Source: Acidovorax sp. sif1233 (GTDB taxonomy: Bacteria; Pseudomonadota; Gammaproteobacteria; Burkholderiales; Burkholderiaceae_C). Taken from it: DNA of 64,000 nucleotides. The stretch's first letter is position 1, and each line of letters begins with the position of its first letter. A model generated the notes under the pieces. It was not told the origin of the DNA. It saw only the letters and a program-made list of their open reading frames with translations, and ran no database searches. Position numbers and translations under genes: made by a program. Of the stretch, positions 43,976 to 52,043 are shown piece by piece. The stretch covers positions 434,001-498,000 of the forward strand of contig NZ_JAHUWZ010000002.1 in the NCBI RefSeq assembly GCF_019218755.1, given 5' to 3'.

Positions 43976-44551
43976 ATGGCGATGTCACCTCTTATCTCCG
44001 GCCTTGCGTCCGTAGCCTCTCTGATCTTCAACGCAGCCTCCAGCGGGCCGGGCAAGTCCGCCGCATCGCGGCGCGGCGCTGGCGCGACCGAGCCTGAGCC
44101 CTCCACGGTCCTCACCCTGAGTCCGCAGGCCGAGGCACTGGCAGGGTTTGCAGAAAAAGGCATTCTGGTCTCGCAGGGCAAACTCGACGGCCCCGCCGTG
44201 GGCGCGGTGGGGCGGGGCGGCGGTTCGGTGCCGGCGGGGGCTTCCGGCGCACCGGGCGGCCGGTTGGTCTCCAGGGAGGATTTTCGGGACCTGCTTGCCC
44301 GCTTTGGTGCCACCGAGGCCCAAACCGAGCAGCTGACGGCAGGTTTTGACACCAACAAGGACGGATCCATCTCGCAGGATGAATTCCTCAAGGGCCTGGC
44401 CAGTACCAAGGGCGCCCAGGCGGGCAGTGGTTTTTCGCAGGCGGTGATGCAGCTCATGGACCAGGGCGGCAACGCGGATGGCACGGTGGCGCAGAACGAG
44501 TTCGCGGCGTTCTCGACAGCCTTCGCGGCAGCGGGCCAGCGCCGGGCGTGA
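43976..44551 (+). CDS. EF-hand calcium-binding domain protein
   Basis: A 191-residue protein without a clear signal. The first EF-hand loop 'DTNKDGSISQDEF' (about residue 122) has all Ca2+ ligands; a second, 'DQGGNADGTVAQNEF', is stretched by one or two residues and may be weak. The Gly/Ser-rich N-terminal half is low complexity. Such proteins are found in Burkholderiales with unknown roles. ATG follows AGGAG. A terminator follows at 44603-44628. Confidence 0.82.
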   Translation: MAMSPLISGLASVASLIFNAASSGPGKSAASRRGAGATEPEPSTVLTLSPQAEALAGFAEKGILVSQGKLDGPAVGAVGRGGGSVPAGASGAPGGRLVSREDFRDLLARFGATEAQTEQLTAGFDTNKDGSISQDEFLKGLASTKGAQAGSGFSQAVMQLMDQGGNADGTVAQNEFAAFSTAFAAAGQRRA

Positions 44552-44602
44552 AAAGCCAGGCCGCAGGGGCATCGAACCCGGTGCCGCCAACGGGCATAAA
44601 AA

Positions 44603-44628
44603 AACGGCGCTTCCAAGGAAGCGCCGTT
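44603..44628. terminator. Terminator of the EF-hand gene
   Basis: AACGGCGCTTCC/GGAAGCGCCGTT with a 2-nt loop; preceded by a run of A on the plus strand, so best for a minus-strand transcript (the DUF3309 gene), and possibly for both. Confidence 0.8.
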
Positions 44629-44703
44629 CTCTTGCGGGGCCGACAGGTGCCTCCACCCCCTTGCGGGAGCAGGGCCCCCGGCCTCAGCCGGGAGGTGTCG
44701 TCG

Positions 44704-44862
44704 TCATATCCTGCCCATCAGCAGCAGGATCACGAGAATCAGCACCACCAGCCCGATCCCGCCGCTGGGTCCGTAGCCCCATGAGCGGCTGTGGCCCCAG
44801 GTTGGCAGTGCGCCAACCAGGATGAGGATGAGGACGATCAGCAGAATCAGCGAGAGCGACAT
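44704..44862 (-). CDS. DUF3309 small membrane protein
   Basis: A 52-residue protein starting 'MSLSLILLIVLILILVGALP' and continuing 'TWGHSRSWGYGPSGGIGLVV', with two hydrophobic helices separated by a Trp/Gly/Ser linker, matching the DUF3309 family. ATG at 44862 has AGGAAC just upstream. These proteins are widespread in proteobacteria without an assigned role; stress-induced membrane function is suspected. It lies downstream of a weak promoter region; a family A repeat lies to its right. Confidence 0.85.
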   Translation of the reverse strand: MSLSLILLIVLILILVGALPTWGHSRSWGYGPSGGIGLVVLILVILLLMGRI

Positions 44863-45014
44863 GGCAGTTCCTTGTTGTGTGTTGCGGTGACTGCATTGTT
44901 GGGGCGCCCCCCGGGGTGCGGCCGAAGGTGCCGCGCCCGCCTGGAGGTCAGGTTTTTCCGACGTGGCCTGTGGGAGGCCGCGCAGTGCCGCAGGGCGCGG
45001 CAGGTGGCTTGGGC

Positions 45015-45070
45015 GCTATAAAAAAAATAGCTGCCAGCGCTTGTTGTTAAAGCGCTGCAGCCATTTTCCG
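45015..45070. repeat. Repeat family A copy between the DUF3309 and emrB-like genes
   Basis: AGCGCTT (45036-45042) and AAGCGCT (45050-45056) form the stem with a 7-nt loop; GCTATAAAAA precedes it. Confidence 0.8.
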
Positions 45071-45102
45071 GTGTTATTCAGCTGCTGCCGGCCCGCTGGC
45101 CC

Positions 45103-46737
45103 TCAATGCGCTCCGGCCGCGTCGGCGGCGCCCGGGCCCTGGGCCCTGGGCGGCCGCCTGGTCAGCCAGATCAGCCCGATCAGCAGCAGGAACAGCCCGG
45201 CCGATCCGAGGAAGATGTCGTTGGCCGCGCGGGTGAATGCCTGCTGGTCGATCAGCCGGTTCACCTGCGCCAGCGCCTGCAACTGTGTCAGGCCCGATGC
45301 CATCAGGTTATCCAGCGTGATGGCGAACACGCCCTGGCCCTGCACCAGGCCCTCGGTCAGGTGCGCATGGTGCATGGCGGCGCGGCTTTCCCACAGCGTG
45401 GTGGCGATGGACGTGCCCATGGCCCCGGCGGTGATGCGCACGAAGTTGCTCAGCCCGGCGGCGGCCGGAATGCGCTCGGGGGCCACCCCGGCCAGCGTCA
45501 GCGTGGTCAGCGGGATGAAGAAGAACGCCATGGCCGCACCCTGCAGCAGGGTGGGGATCAGGATGTGGATGAAGTCGGTCTGCACGGTGAACTGCGAACG
45601 CATCCACAGCACGATGCCGAACACGATGAAGGCGCCCGTCGCCATGCGCCGGGGGTCCCACTGGCCGACCTTGCGGCCCACCAGCGGCGTGAGCAGGATG
45701 GCGAAGATGCCCACCGGCGCCAGCGCCATGCCGGCCGAGGTGGCGGTGTAGCCCATCCACTGCTGCAGCCACAGCGGCAGCAGCACCACGTTGCCGAAGA
45801 AGAGGGCATAGGCCACCGACAGCGCGAGCGCGCCGAAGGTGAAGTTGCGGCCCTTGAAGAGCTTGAGGTCCACCACCGGGTGCTTGTCGGTGAGCTCCCA
45901 GACCAGGAACACGGCGAACGCCACCACGGCGACGACGGCCATCACGATGATCTCGTTGGAGGCGAACCAGTCGAGTTCCTTGCCCTTGTCGAGCATGAGC
46001 TGCAGCGCACCCACCCACAGCACCAGCAGGGACAGGCCGACGGTGTCGATCGGCAGCTTGCGGATCGGGGTCTCGCGCTTGCGGTAGATGCCCCAGGTGA
46101 GCACGCCGGCCAGCAGCCCCACGGGCACGTTGATGTAGAAGATCCACGGCCAGGAGATGTTGTCCGTGATCCACCCGCCCAGGAGCGGCCCCACCACGGG
46201 CGCGACCAGCGTGGTCACGCCCCACAGGGCCAGCGCCGTTCCGGCGAGGGCACGCGGGTAACTGGCCAGGAGCAGCGTCTGCGACAGCGGGATCATCGGC
46301 CCGGCGACCAGGCCCTGCAGCACGCGGAAGAAGACCAACATCTCCAGCGACGAGGCGAAGCCGCACAGCCAGGAGGTGAGCACGAACAGCAGCACGCTCA
46401 TGGTGAACAGCCGCACCGCGCCGAAACGCTGCGTGAGCCAGCCCGTGAGCGGCACCGAGATGGCGTTGGCCACGCCGAAGCTGGTGATGACCCAGGTGCC
46501 CTGGCCCGGGCTCACGCCCAGGTCACCGGCAATGGCGGGGATGGAGACGTTGGCGATGGACGAGTCCAGCACGTTCATGAACGTGGCCAGCGACAGCGAC
46601 AGCGTGCCCAGCAGCAGGGCCGTGCCCTGCAGCGGGGGGTAGGCCGCAGGCGGCCCGGGCGGGGCGGCTGGCGGCGGCGGCGCGGCGGGCAGCGCCGAGG
46701 CGCCGGCCTGGTCCGCGGTGGGGTTGGCGGCAGTCAT
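45103..46737 (-). CDS. emrB: DHA2-family MFS efflux pump (EmrB-like)
   Basis: A 544-residue 14-helix transporter. 'FMNVLDSSIANVSIPAIAGD' (motif D1 of DHA2) and 'WVITSFGVANAISVPLTGWL' lie in the first helices. A Pro/Ala-rich N-terminal tail (about 35 residues) precedes helix 1. It works with the HlyD/EmrA adaptor and outer-membrane factor upstream to export toxic compounds. ATG at 46737 follows GGAGTCTTTTCC. Substrate unknown. Confidence 0.94.
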   Translation of the reverse strand: MTAANPTADQAGASALPAAPPPPAAPPGPPAAYPPLQGTALLLGTLSLSLATFMNVLDSSIANVSIPAIAGDLGVSPGQGTWVITSFGVANAISVPLTGWLTQRFGAVRLFTMSVLLFVLTSWLCGFASSLEMLVFFRVLQGLVAGPMIPLSQTLLLASYPRALAGTALALWGVTTLVAPVVGPLLGGWITDNISWPWIFYINVPVGLLAGVLTWGIYRKRETPIRKLPIDTVGLSLLVLWVGALQLMLDKGKELDWFASNEIIVMAVVAVVAFAVFLVWELTDKHPVVDLKLFKGRNFTFGALALSVAYALFFGNVVLLPLWLQQWMGYTATSAGMALAPVGIFAILLTPLVGRKVGQWDPRRMATGAFIVFGIVLWMRSQFTVQTDFIHILIPTLLQGAAMAFFFIPLTTLTLAGVAPERIPAAAGLSNFVRITAGAMGTSIATTLWESRAAMHHAHLTEGLVQGQGVFAITLDNLMASGLTQLQALAQVNRLIDQQAFTRAANDIFLGSAGLFLLLIGLIWLTRRPPRAQGPGAADAAGAH

Positions 46738-46752
46738 GGAAAAGACTCCGGC

Positions 46753-48057
46753 TTACTGCACCACAGGGGCGCGCACGGGGGCGGAGGCGTGGTTCTGTTC
46801 CTGCCCGGCGCTGCCGCCCGGCGTCTGGACCACCTTGGGCGAGGCCACGGCCAGGGCCTTGCGGCCCAGGTTGGCGGCGATGATCTGGGCCACCTCGTCG
46901 TCGGCGGCCTTGAACTGCGCGTCGAACACGGCGGTGGCGGCCACGGGCGTGGTGCGCTGCGTATCCGACAGGGTCTTGCCGCTCTGGTCGGCCGTGTCCA
47001 CCTTCACGTCCATCGACAGGCCCACGCGCAAGGCGTGCTCGCTGACTTCCTTGGGGTCGAGGGCAATGCGCACGGGCACGCGCTGCACCACCTTGATCCA
47101 GTTGCCCGTGGCGTTTTGCGCGGGCAGCAGCGCGAAGGCGGCGCCCGTGCCGGCACCCAGGCCGGCGACCTTGCCGTGGTAGACGACCTTGGTGCCGTAT
47201 ACGTCGGCCACCAGCTCGGCGGGCTGGCCGATGCGCAGGTTCTGCAGCTGGCTTTCCTTGAAGTTGGCGTCCACCCACAGGTCGTTCAGGGCCACCAGCG
47301 TCATCAGCGGGGCACCTGCCTGCACGCGCTGGCCCACCTGCACACCGCGCTTGGCCACATGGCCGTCGAGCGGCGCCACCAGCTGGGCGCGCTGCACGGC
47401 CAGGTAGGCCTCGCGCACGCGTGCCGAGGCGCGCTGCACGTTGGGGTGCTGCTCGATGGAGGTGCCTTCGGTCTGCGTCTGGCTGGCGGCCAGTTGCTCC
47501 TGCGCGGCCACCACGGCGGCCTGGGCGGCGGCCACGGTGCTCCTGGCGGCCGTGGCCTGGGCATTGGCGTGCTGGAACTCTTCCTTGCCCACGGCGCCGC
47601 TGGCCATCAGCGGCGCGCGGCGGGCCACGTCGTCCTGCAGGCGGGCGGCTTCGGCCTGGGCGCGCGCCAGGTCGGCGCTGCGCAGGCTGACCTGGGCCTT
47701 CAGCGTGGAATTGTTGGCGAACAGGGTGCGCACTTCACGCACGGTCTGCGCCAGCTGGGCCTCGGCCTGCTCCAGCGCCACGCGGGCATCGGCGGGGTCG
47801 AGCTTGACCAGCAGCTGGCCGGCCTTCACGTAATCGGTGTCGTCCGCGCCGATGGAGACCACGGTGCCGCCGATCTGCGGCGTGATCTGCACCACGTTGC
47901 CCGCCACGTAGGCGTTGTCGGTGGTCTCCACATGGCGGCCATTGGCCCAGTGCCAGCCGCCCCAGCCGATGGCGGCCAGGGCCACGGCGGCGGCGATCAG
48001 GGTCAGGCCCCGGCGGCGGGCGGTGTTGGCTTCTTGGGAGGTGAGGGGTTCGCTCAT
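46753..48057 (-). CDS. emrA: HlyD/EmrA-family membrane fusion protein
   Basis: A 434-residue periplasmic adaptor with one N-terminal membrane helix ('LTLIAAAVALAAIGWGGWHW') and 'VETTDNAYVAGNVVQITPQI', typical of EmrA. A long coiled coil (about 105-205) and the barrel/lipoyl domain follow. It bridges EmrB and the outer-membrane factor. It is 53 bp downstream of the OMF gene and 15 bp upstream of emrB. Confidence 0.94.
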   Translation of the reverse strand: MSEPLTSQEANTARRRGLTLIAAAVALAAIGWGGWHWANGRHVETTDNAYVAGNVVQITPQIGGTVVSIGADDTDYVKAGQLLVKLDPADARVALEQAEAQLAQTVREVRTLFANNSTLKAQVSLRSADLARAQAEAARLQDDVARRAPLMASGAVGKEEFQHANAQATAARSTVAAAQAAVVAAQEQLAASQTQTEGTSIEQHPNVQRASARVREAYLAVQRAQLVAPLDGHVAKRGVQVGQRVQAGAPLMTLVALNDLWVDANFKESQLQNLRIGQPAELVADVYGTKVVYHGKVAGLGAGTGAAFALLPAQNATGNWIKVVQRVPVRIALDPKEVSEHALRVGLSMDVKVDTADQSGKTLSDTQRTTPVAATAVFDAQFKAADDEVAQIIAANLGRKALAVASPKVVQTPGGSAGQEQNHASAPVRAPVVQ

Positions 48058-48110
48058 GGCTGTGATCTTTCGGTAGGTGTTTGTTGTATGTGTTTTTCGT
48101 GTGCCAGGAA

Positions 48111-49580
48111 TCAGCGCGCGGCGGTGCGCAGCGTGTCGGTGTCGTCCGTCCAGCCGCCGCCCAGGGCCTTCATCAGCATGAGGCGGGTGTCGAGCTGGCG
48201 CGCGCGCAGGTCCACGGCCAGGCGGCGCTGGGCGAGCACCTGGCTTTCGGTGGACAGCACCACCAGATAGTTGCCCAGGCCCGCGCGGTAGCGCTCCTGC
48301 GCGAAGCGGTAGGCCTTCTCGGCGCTGGCGGCGGCATCGTCCTGCAGCGCCTGCTGGCGCGTGAGCGACTGCACCGAGGCCATGGCGTCGCCGGCTTCCT
48401 TGACCGCGTCGAGCACCATGCCGTTGTACTGGGCGATGGCGGCGTCGAGCTCGGCCTGGCGGCCGCCCAGCTGCGCGCGCAAGCGGCCGCCGTCGAAGAT
48501 CGGCAGGCGCAGCGCGGGCGTCACGCCCATCTGGCGCGAGCCGGCGCTGAACAGGTTGTCCAGCCCCAGCGAGTTCAGGCCGATGAAGGCGCCGATGTTG
48601 ATGTTGGGATAGAACTCCGTGCGCGCGACCTTCACGCCCTGGGTGGCGGCTTCCACGCGCCAGCGCGCGGCCACCACGTCGGGGCGGCGGCCCAGCAGGT
48701 CGGCGCCCAGCGCCTCGGGCACGGGCGCGGGCTGCAGGGCGGCCAGCTGCGGGGTCAGGGTGGTGAGCGCATCGGGCGCCTGGCCGGTGAGCACGGCCAC
48801 CTGGCGGCGCGCCAGGGTGATCTGCTCGTCCAGCGCCTCGATCTGCGTGCGCGCATCGGGCACGGCGGCCTGGGCCTGGGTCAGCTCGACCTGGCTGTCC
48901 AGGCCCGCGGCCACGCGGTCATTGGTCAGGCGGCGCTGCTCTTCGCGCTGCTCCAGCGCGCGCACCGCGACTTCGCGTTGCGACACCAGGCGCGCCAGGG
49001 CCACGTAGCTGCGCCCCACCTGGGCAGCCAGGGTGTTGGCTGCCGCGGCAGCATCGGCCTGGGCCGCGCGCGCCTGGCCCAGGGCGGCCTGCAGCTCGGC
49101 GGCGTGCTGGCCAAAGAAGTCGGGCGACCAGCTGAACGTCGCCTGCACCGTGCCACTGTTGTAGGTGTTGCCGGCCACCGGGGCGGGCACCAGGCCGTGC
49201 GCGGTGTAGCGCTGGCGCGTGGCGTCCACGCCCAGGTTCACCTGCGGGCCGCTGGCGGCTTCGCGCACCTGGCTCAGCGCCACGGCCTGCTCCAGGCGGG
49301 CGAGGCTCACGGCCAGGCTGGGGCTGCCCTGCAGGGCCTTGTCGACCAGGGCATTGAGCTGTGTGTCGCCCAGGGTGGTCCACCACTGCGACGGGGCGGC
49401 CGATTCGCTGGCCGAGGCGTTCAGGCCCGCCCCGGCAGGCGTGGTCTGTGCCAGCGGCGTGTGCGCCGGCCCGGGGCTGGCGCAGCCGACCAGGAACAGG
49501 GCGGCCGCCAGCGCGACGGCCGAGACGGCGAAGTGGGCCGCCACGGCGGCGCGGGTTGAAAAGAGGGTGGGTTGGGACAC
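48111..49580 (-). CDS. Outer-membrane efflux lipoprotein (NodT family)
   Basis: A 489-residue TolC-like OMF. The lipobox 'LFLVGCASPG' near residue 30 shows a lipoprotein. The GTG at 49580 has GGAG 6 nt upstream and fits homologues; longer frames upstream overlap the marR gene. Two OEP domains follow, with 'RRPDVVAARWRVEAATQGVK' typical of the family. It provides the outer-membrane exit for the EmrAB-type pump. Confidence 0.93.
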   Translation of the reverse strand: MSQPTLFSTRAAVAAHFAVSAVALAAALFLVGCASPGPAHTPLAQTTPAGAGLNASASESAAPSQWWTTLGDTQLNALVDKALQGSPSLAVSLARLEQAVALSQVREAASGPQVNLGVDATRQRYTAHGLVPAPVAGNTYNSGTVQATFSWSPDFFGQHAAELQAALGQARAAQADAAAAANTLAAQVGRSYVALARLVSQREVAVRALEQREEQRRLTNDRVAAGLDSQVELTQAQAAVPDARTQIEALDEQITLARRQVAVLTGQAPDALTTLTPQLAALQPAPVPEALGADLLGRRPDVVAARWRVEAATQGVKVARTEFYPNINIGAFIGLNSLGLDNLFSAGSRQMGVTPALRLPIFDGGRLRAQLGGRQAELDAAIAQYNGMVLDAVKEAGDAMASVQSLTRQQALQDDAAASAEKAYRFAQERYRAGLGNYLVVLSTESQVLAQRRLAVDLRARQLDTRLMLMKALGGGWTDDTDTLRTAAR

Positions 49581-49621
49581 GTCAATCTCCAGGGATTCGA
49601 AAAAAGTACGGGGCACCGCGA

Positions 49622-50125
49622 TCAGGGCTGCGCGGGCGGCTGCTGGCGCAGCGTTTCGCCATTGGCCAGCATGCGGCGCAGCATGCGCAGCAGCAGCTGC
49701 CATTCGTCGTGGGTGAAGTCGCTCAGGTGGCCGTTGAGCACGTCCGCCAGCACGGCGGGCACCTGGGCGGCCACGGCCTGGCCTTCGGCAGTGAGCGCGA
49801 GCTGCACCACGCGGCGGTCGGTGGTGGAACGCTCGCGCAGCACCAGGCCCTTGGCTTCGAGCCGGTCGAGTGCCCGGGTCATCGACGCCGGATCGGTCTC
49901 CAGGTCGCGGGCGAGGCTGGCCACCGTGGTCTTGTCGCAGCGCGAGATCTTGTACAGCGGCAGCCACTGGGCGTAGGTCAGGTCGCGCGGAGCCAGCTGC
50001 GCATCCGCCTGGGTGCGGATGGAGGACATCACCTTGCGCATGAGGTAGCCCACGCTGTCCTCGGGCTGGAGGTGGTCGGGGCTGTAGAAGCCCTGGATCG
50101 AGGGGGTGGGGCGCGCGGAAGTCAT
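49622..50125 (-). CDS. MarR-family repressor of the efflux operon
   Basis: A 167-residue winged-helix regulator. 'DKTTVASLARDLETDPASMT' is the recognition helix region and 'RERSTTDRRVVQLALTAEGQ' the wing, both typical of MarR/EmrR. It heads the operon marR-OMF-emrA-emrB, and a perfect palindrome (50146-50160) 20 bp upstream of its ATG is the likely autorepression site. Family knowledge: phenolic ligands often release MarR. The ligand here is unknown. Confidence 0.92.
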   Translation of the reverse strand: MTSARPTPSIQGFYSPDHLQPEDSVGYLMRKVMSSIRTQADAQLAPRDLTYAQWLPLYKISRCDKTTVASLARDLETDPASMTRALDRLEAKGLVLRERSTTDRRVVQLALTAEGQAVAAQVPAVLADVLNGHLSDFTHDEWQLLLRMLRRMLANGETLRQQPPAQP

Positions 50126-50145
50126 GGGCAGGAATTTAATTGACT

Positions 50146-50160
50146 AGACAATGATTGTCT
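50146..50160. promoter_or_regulatory. MarR operator upstream of the efflux operon
   Basis: AGACAATGATTGTCT is a perfect 15-bp palindrome (7-bp arms, central G), embedded in an AT-rich stretch that includes TTGACTAGACAA. It fits the MarR-type pattern TTG-N6-CAA and suits repression of both marR and the gene to the right. Confidence 0.8.
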
Positions 50161-50285
50161 TTGCAATCAACTGATTCCCGAGTTGTTGCCAGGGGTTATT
50201 GCAACTTCCGGCCCTGGGTGAGATGGCCGTGCCACGGCCTTTGGGCTATGGTGCTGGCACATCCCATCGAGAGCAGGGCACACCC

Positions 50286-50972
50286 TTGAATCCTTCGCCA
50301 CCCCCGTCTGCGCACGCCGCGCGCCCCACCCCGGCCGAAAGGCGGGCCACCTTTTCCCTTGCACTGCTTGTCTGGTTCGCCGTGCTGCTCCAGCTGGTGC
50401 TTTCCCTGCGGCTTGCATTGGCCGGCGGCCAGTCCGCCCTGCAGGGCCTGGTGGCCTATCTGGGGTACTTCACCGTGCTCACGAACATCCTGGTGGCCCT
50501 GGTGCTGACCTTGCCGGCGGTGGCCGCAGGCTCCTCCTGGGGGCGGTTCTTCGCGCGCGCGCCGGTGCAGGCGTGTGCCGCCATCAGCATTGTTCTGGTG
50601 GGCCTGGCCTACCACTTCCTGCTGCGCAACATCTGGGATCCCCAGGGCTGGCAGTGGCTGGCCGATGTGCTGCTGCACTACGCGGTGCCCGTGCTGTTCG
50701 GCCTGTACTGGCTGGGGGCCGCGCCCGGCAAGCGCGGGTTGCGGTGGTGGGTGCCGCTCGCAGCCTGCGCCTACCCGCTGGCGTACTTTGCCTATGCGCT
50801 GGTACGCGGCGTGTGGCTGGGCAGCTACCCGTATCCGTTCATCGATGTGAACGCCCTGGGGTATGCCATGGTGCTGCGCAATGCGGCTGGCCTGCTGGGC
50901 GGCTTCGTGCTGGTGGGCTTCCTCTTCCTGGGGGCGGGCAGGTGGGCGGAGCGCGTGCTGCGCGGCGCCTGA
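50286..50972 (+). CDS. Pr6Pr-family membrane protein
   Basis: A roughly 228-residue integral membrane protein with about six helices ('ATFSLALLVWFAVLLQLVLS', 'VAYLGYFTVLTNILVALVL', and others) and the 'SYPYPFIDVNALGYAMVLRN' segment typical of the Pr6Pr (FAR-17a/AIG1-like) group. The start is uncertain: TTG at 50286 follows GAGCAGGG and gives a short N-tail; earlier ATG/TTG starts at 50223 and 50199 are possible. Function unknown. Confidence 0.78.
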   Translation: MNPSPPPSAHAARPTPAERRATFSLALLVWFAVLLQLVLSLRLALAGGQSALQGLVAYLGYFTVLTNILVALVLTLPAVAAGSSWGRFFARAPVQACAAISIVLVGLAYHFLLRNIWDPQGWQWLADVLLHYAVPVLFGLYWLGAAPGKRGLRWWVPLAACAYPLAYFAYALVRGVWLGSYPYPFIDVNALGYAMVLRNAAGLLGGFVLVGFLFLGAGRWAERVLRGA

Positions 50973-51054
50973 GCGTGCGCGCGGGCGGCGGATCGCCCGA
51001 TATAGTCTCAAGGCCCATCGGCCCAGCCTTCTTTTTGTGTCCCCCGGACTTTCC

Positions 51055-52008
51055 ATGACCACAGCCGTTTCCTCCAGCGCCCCGCCCACCCCCGGCCCCT
51101 TGCTGCGCATCGCCGTCATGGGCGCGGGGGCGGTGGGCTGCTACTACGGCGCGCTGCTGGCACGCGCCGGGCACCCGGTGACGCTCATTGGCCGGCCCGC
51201 CCATGTGCAGGCCGTGCGCGAACGCGGGCTGCGCCTGCAGACAGCCGTGCTGGATGTGCAGGTGCCGCTGGCGGCCAGCACCGAGGCCAGCGCGGTGCTG
51301 GGGGCCGACGTGGTGCTGTTCTGCGTCAAGTCCTCGGACTCGGAGGACGCCGCGCGCGGGATGCGCCCGCACCTGGCGCCCGGCACGCTGGTGCTGACCC
51401 TGCAGAACGGCGTGGACAACGACGAGCGCGTGCGCGCCGTGCTCGGCGCCAGCACCCCCGTGGCCGCCGCCGTGGTGTACGTCGCCACCGCCATGGGCGG
51501 CCCGGGGCATGTGGTGCACCATGGCCGGGGCGAGCTGGTGATTGCGCCATCGCCACGCAGCGGCGAGGCCGCCCGCCAGCTCACGGCGGCGGGCATCCCC
51601 ACCCAGGTGTCAGACAACGTGCGCGGTGCGCTGTGGGCCAAGCTGGTGCTCAACAGCGCGTACAACGCGCTCTCGGCCCTGTCGCAACAGCCTTATGGCC
51701 CGCTGGTGCAGGTGCCCGGCGTGACGCAGGTGATCGCCGACATCGTGGCCGAATGCCTGGCCGTGGCCGCTGCGGACGGAGTGACGATTGCGGGCGACGT
51801 GCAGGCCGCCGTGCGCGGCATCGCTGCCACCATGCCCGGCCAGTTCTCGTCCACCGCACAGGACCTGGCGCGGGGCAAGCCCACCGAGATCGACCATCTG
51901 AACGGCTACGTCGTCAGGCGCGGGGCCGCCCTGGGCGTGCCCACGCCCCTCAACCACGCTTTGCTGGTCCTCGTGAAATTGGCGGAGATGAAGGGCGCTG
52001 CGGGCTGA
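51055..52008 (+). CDS. panE: 2-dehydropantoate 2-reductase family protein
   Basis: 317 residues. NADP site 'IAVMGAGAVGCYYGALLARA', 'VLTLQNGVDNDERVRAVLG' and 'LWAKLVLNSAYNALSALSQ' (catalytic Lys) match ApbA/PanE. It reduces ketopantoate for pantothenate synthesis, or a related 2-oxo acid. 'EIDHLNGYVVRRGAALGVPT' near the C-terminus is also characteristic. ATG at 51055; convergent with metE, 35 bp apart. Confidence 0.87.
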   Translation: MTTAVSSSAPPTPGPLLRIAVMGAGAVGCYYGALLARAGHPVTLIGRPAHVQAVRERGLRLQTAVLDVQVPLAASTEASAVLGADVVLFCVKSSDSEDAARGMRPHLAPGTLVLTLQNGVDNDERVRAVLGASTPVAAAVVYVATAMGGPGHVVHHGRGELVIAPSPRSGEAARQLTAAGIPTQVSDNVRGALWAKLVLNSAYNALSALSQQPYGPLVQVPGVTQVIADIVAECLAVAAADGVTIAGDVQAAVRGIAATMPGQFSSTAQDLARGKPTEIDHLNGYVVRRGAALGVPTPLNHALLVLVKLAEMKGAAG

Positions 52009-52043
52009 GTGGGCGGCCAGGCGATCTCGCGGCCGGGCCTCCG

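Noticed and set aside
45106..48270. A 1054-codon plus-strand frame opposite emrB/emrA
   Set aside because: His/Gly/Gln-rich shadow of the MFS and HlyD genes without domain features.
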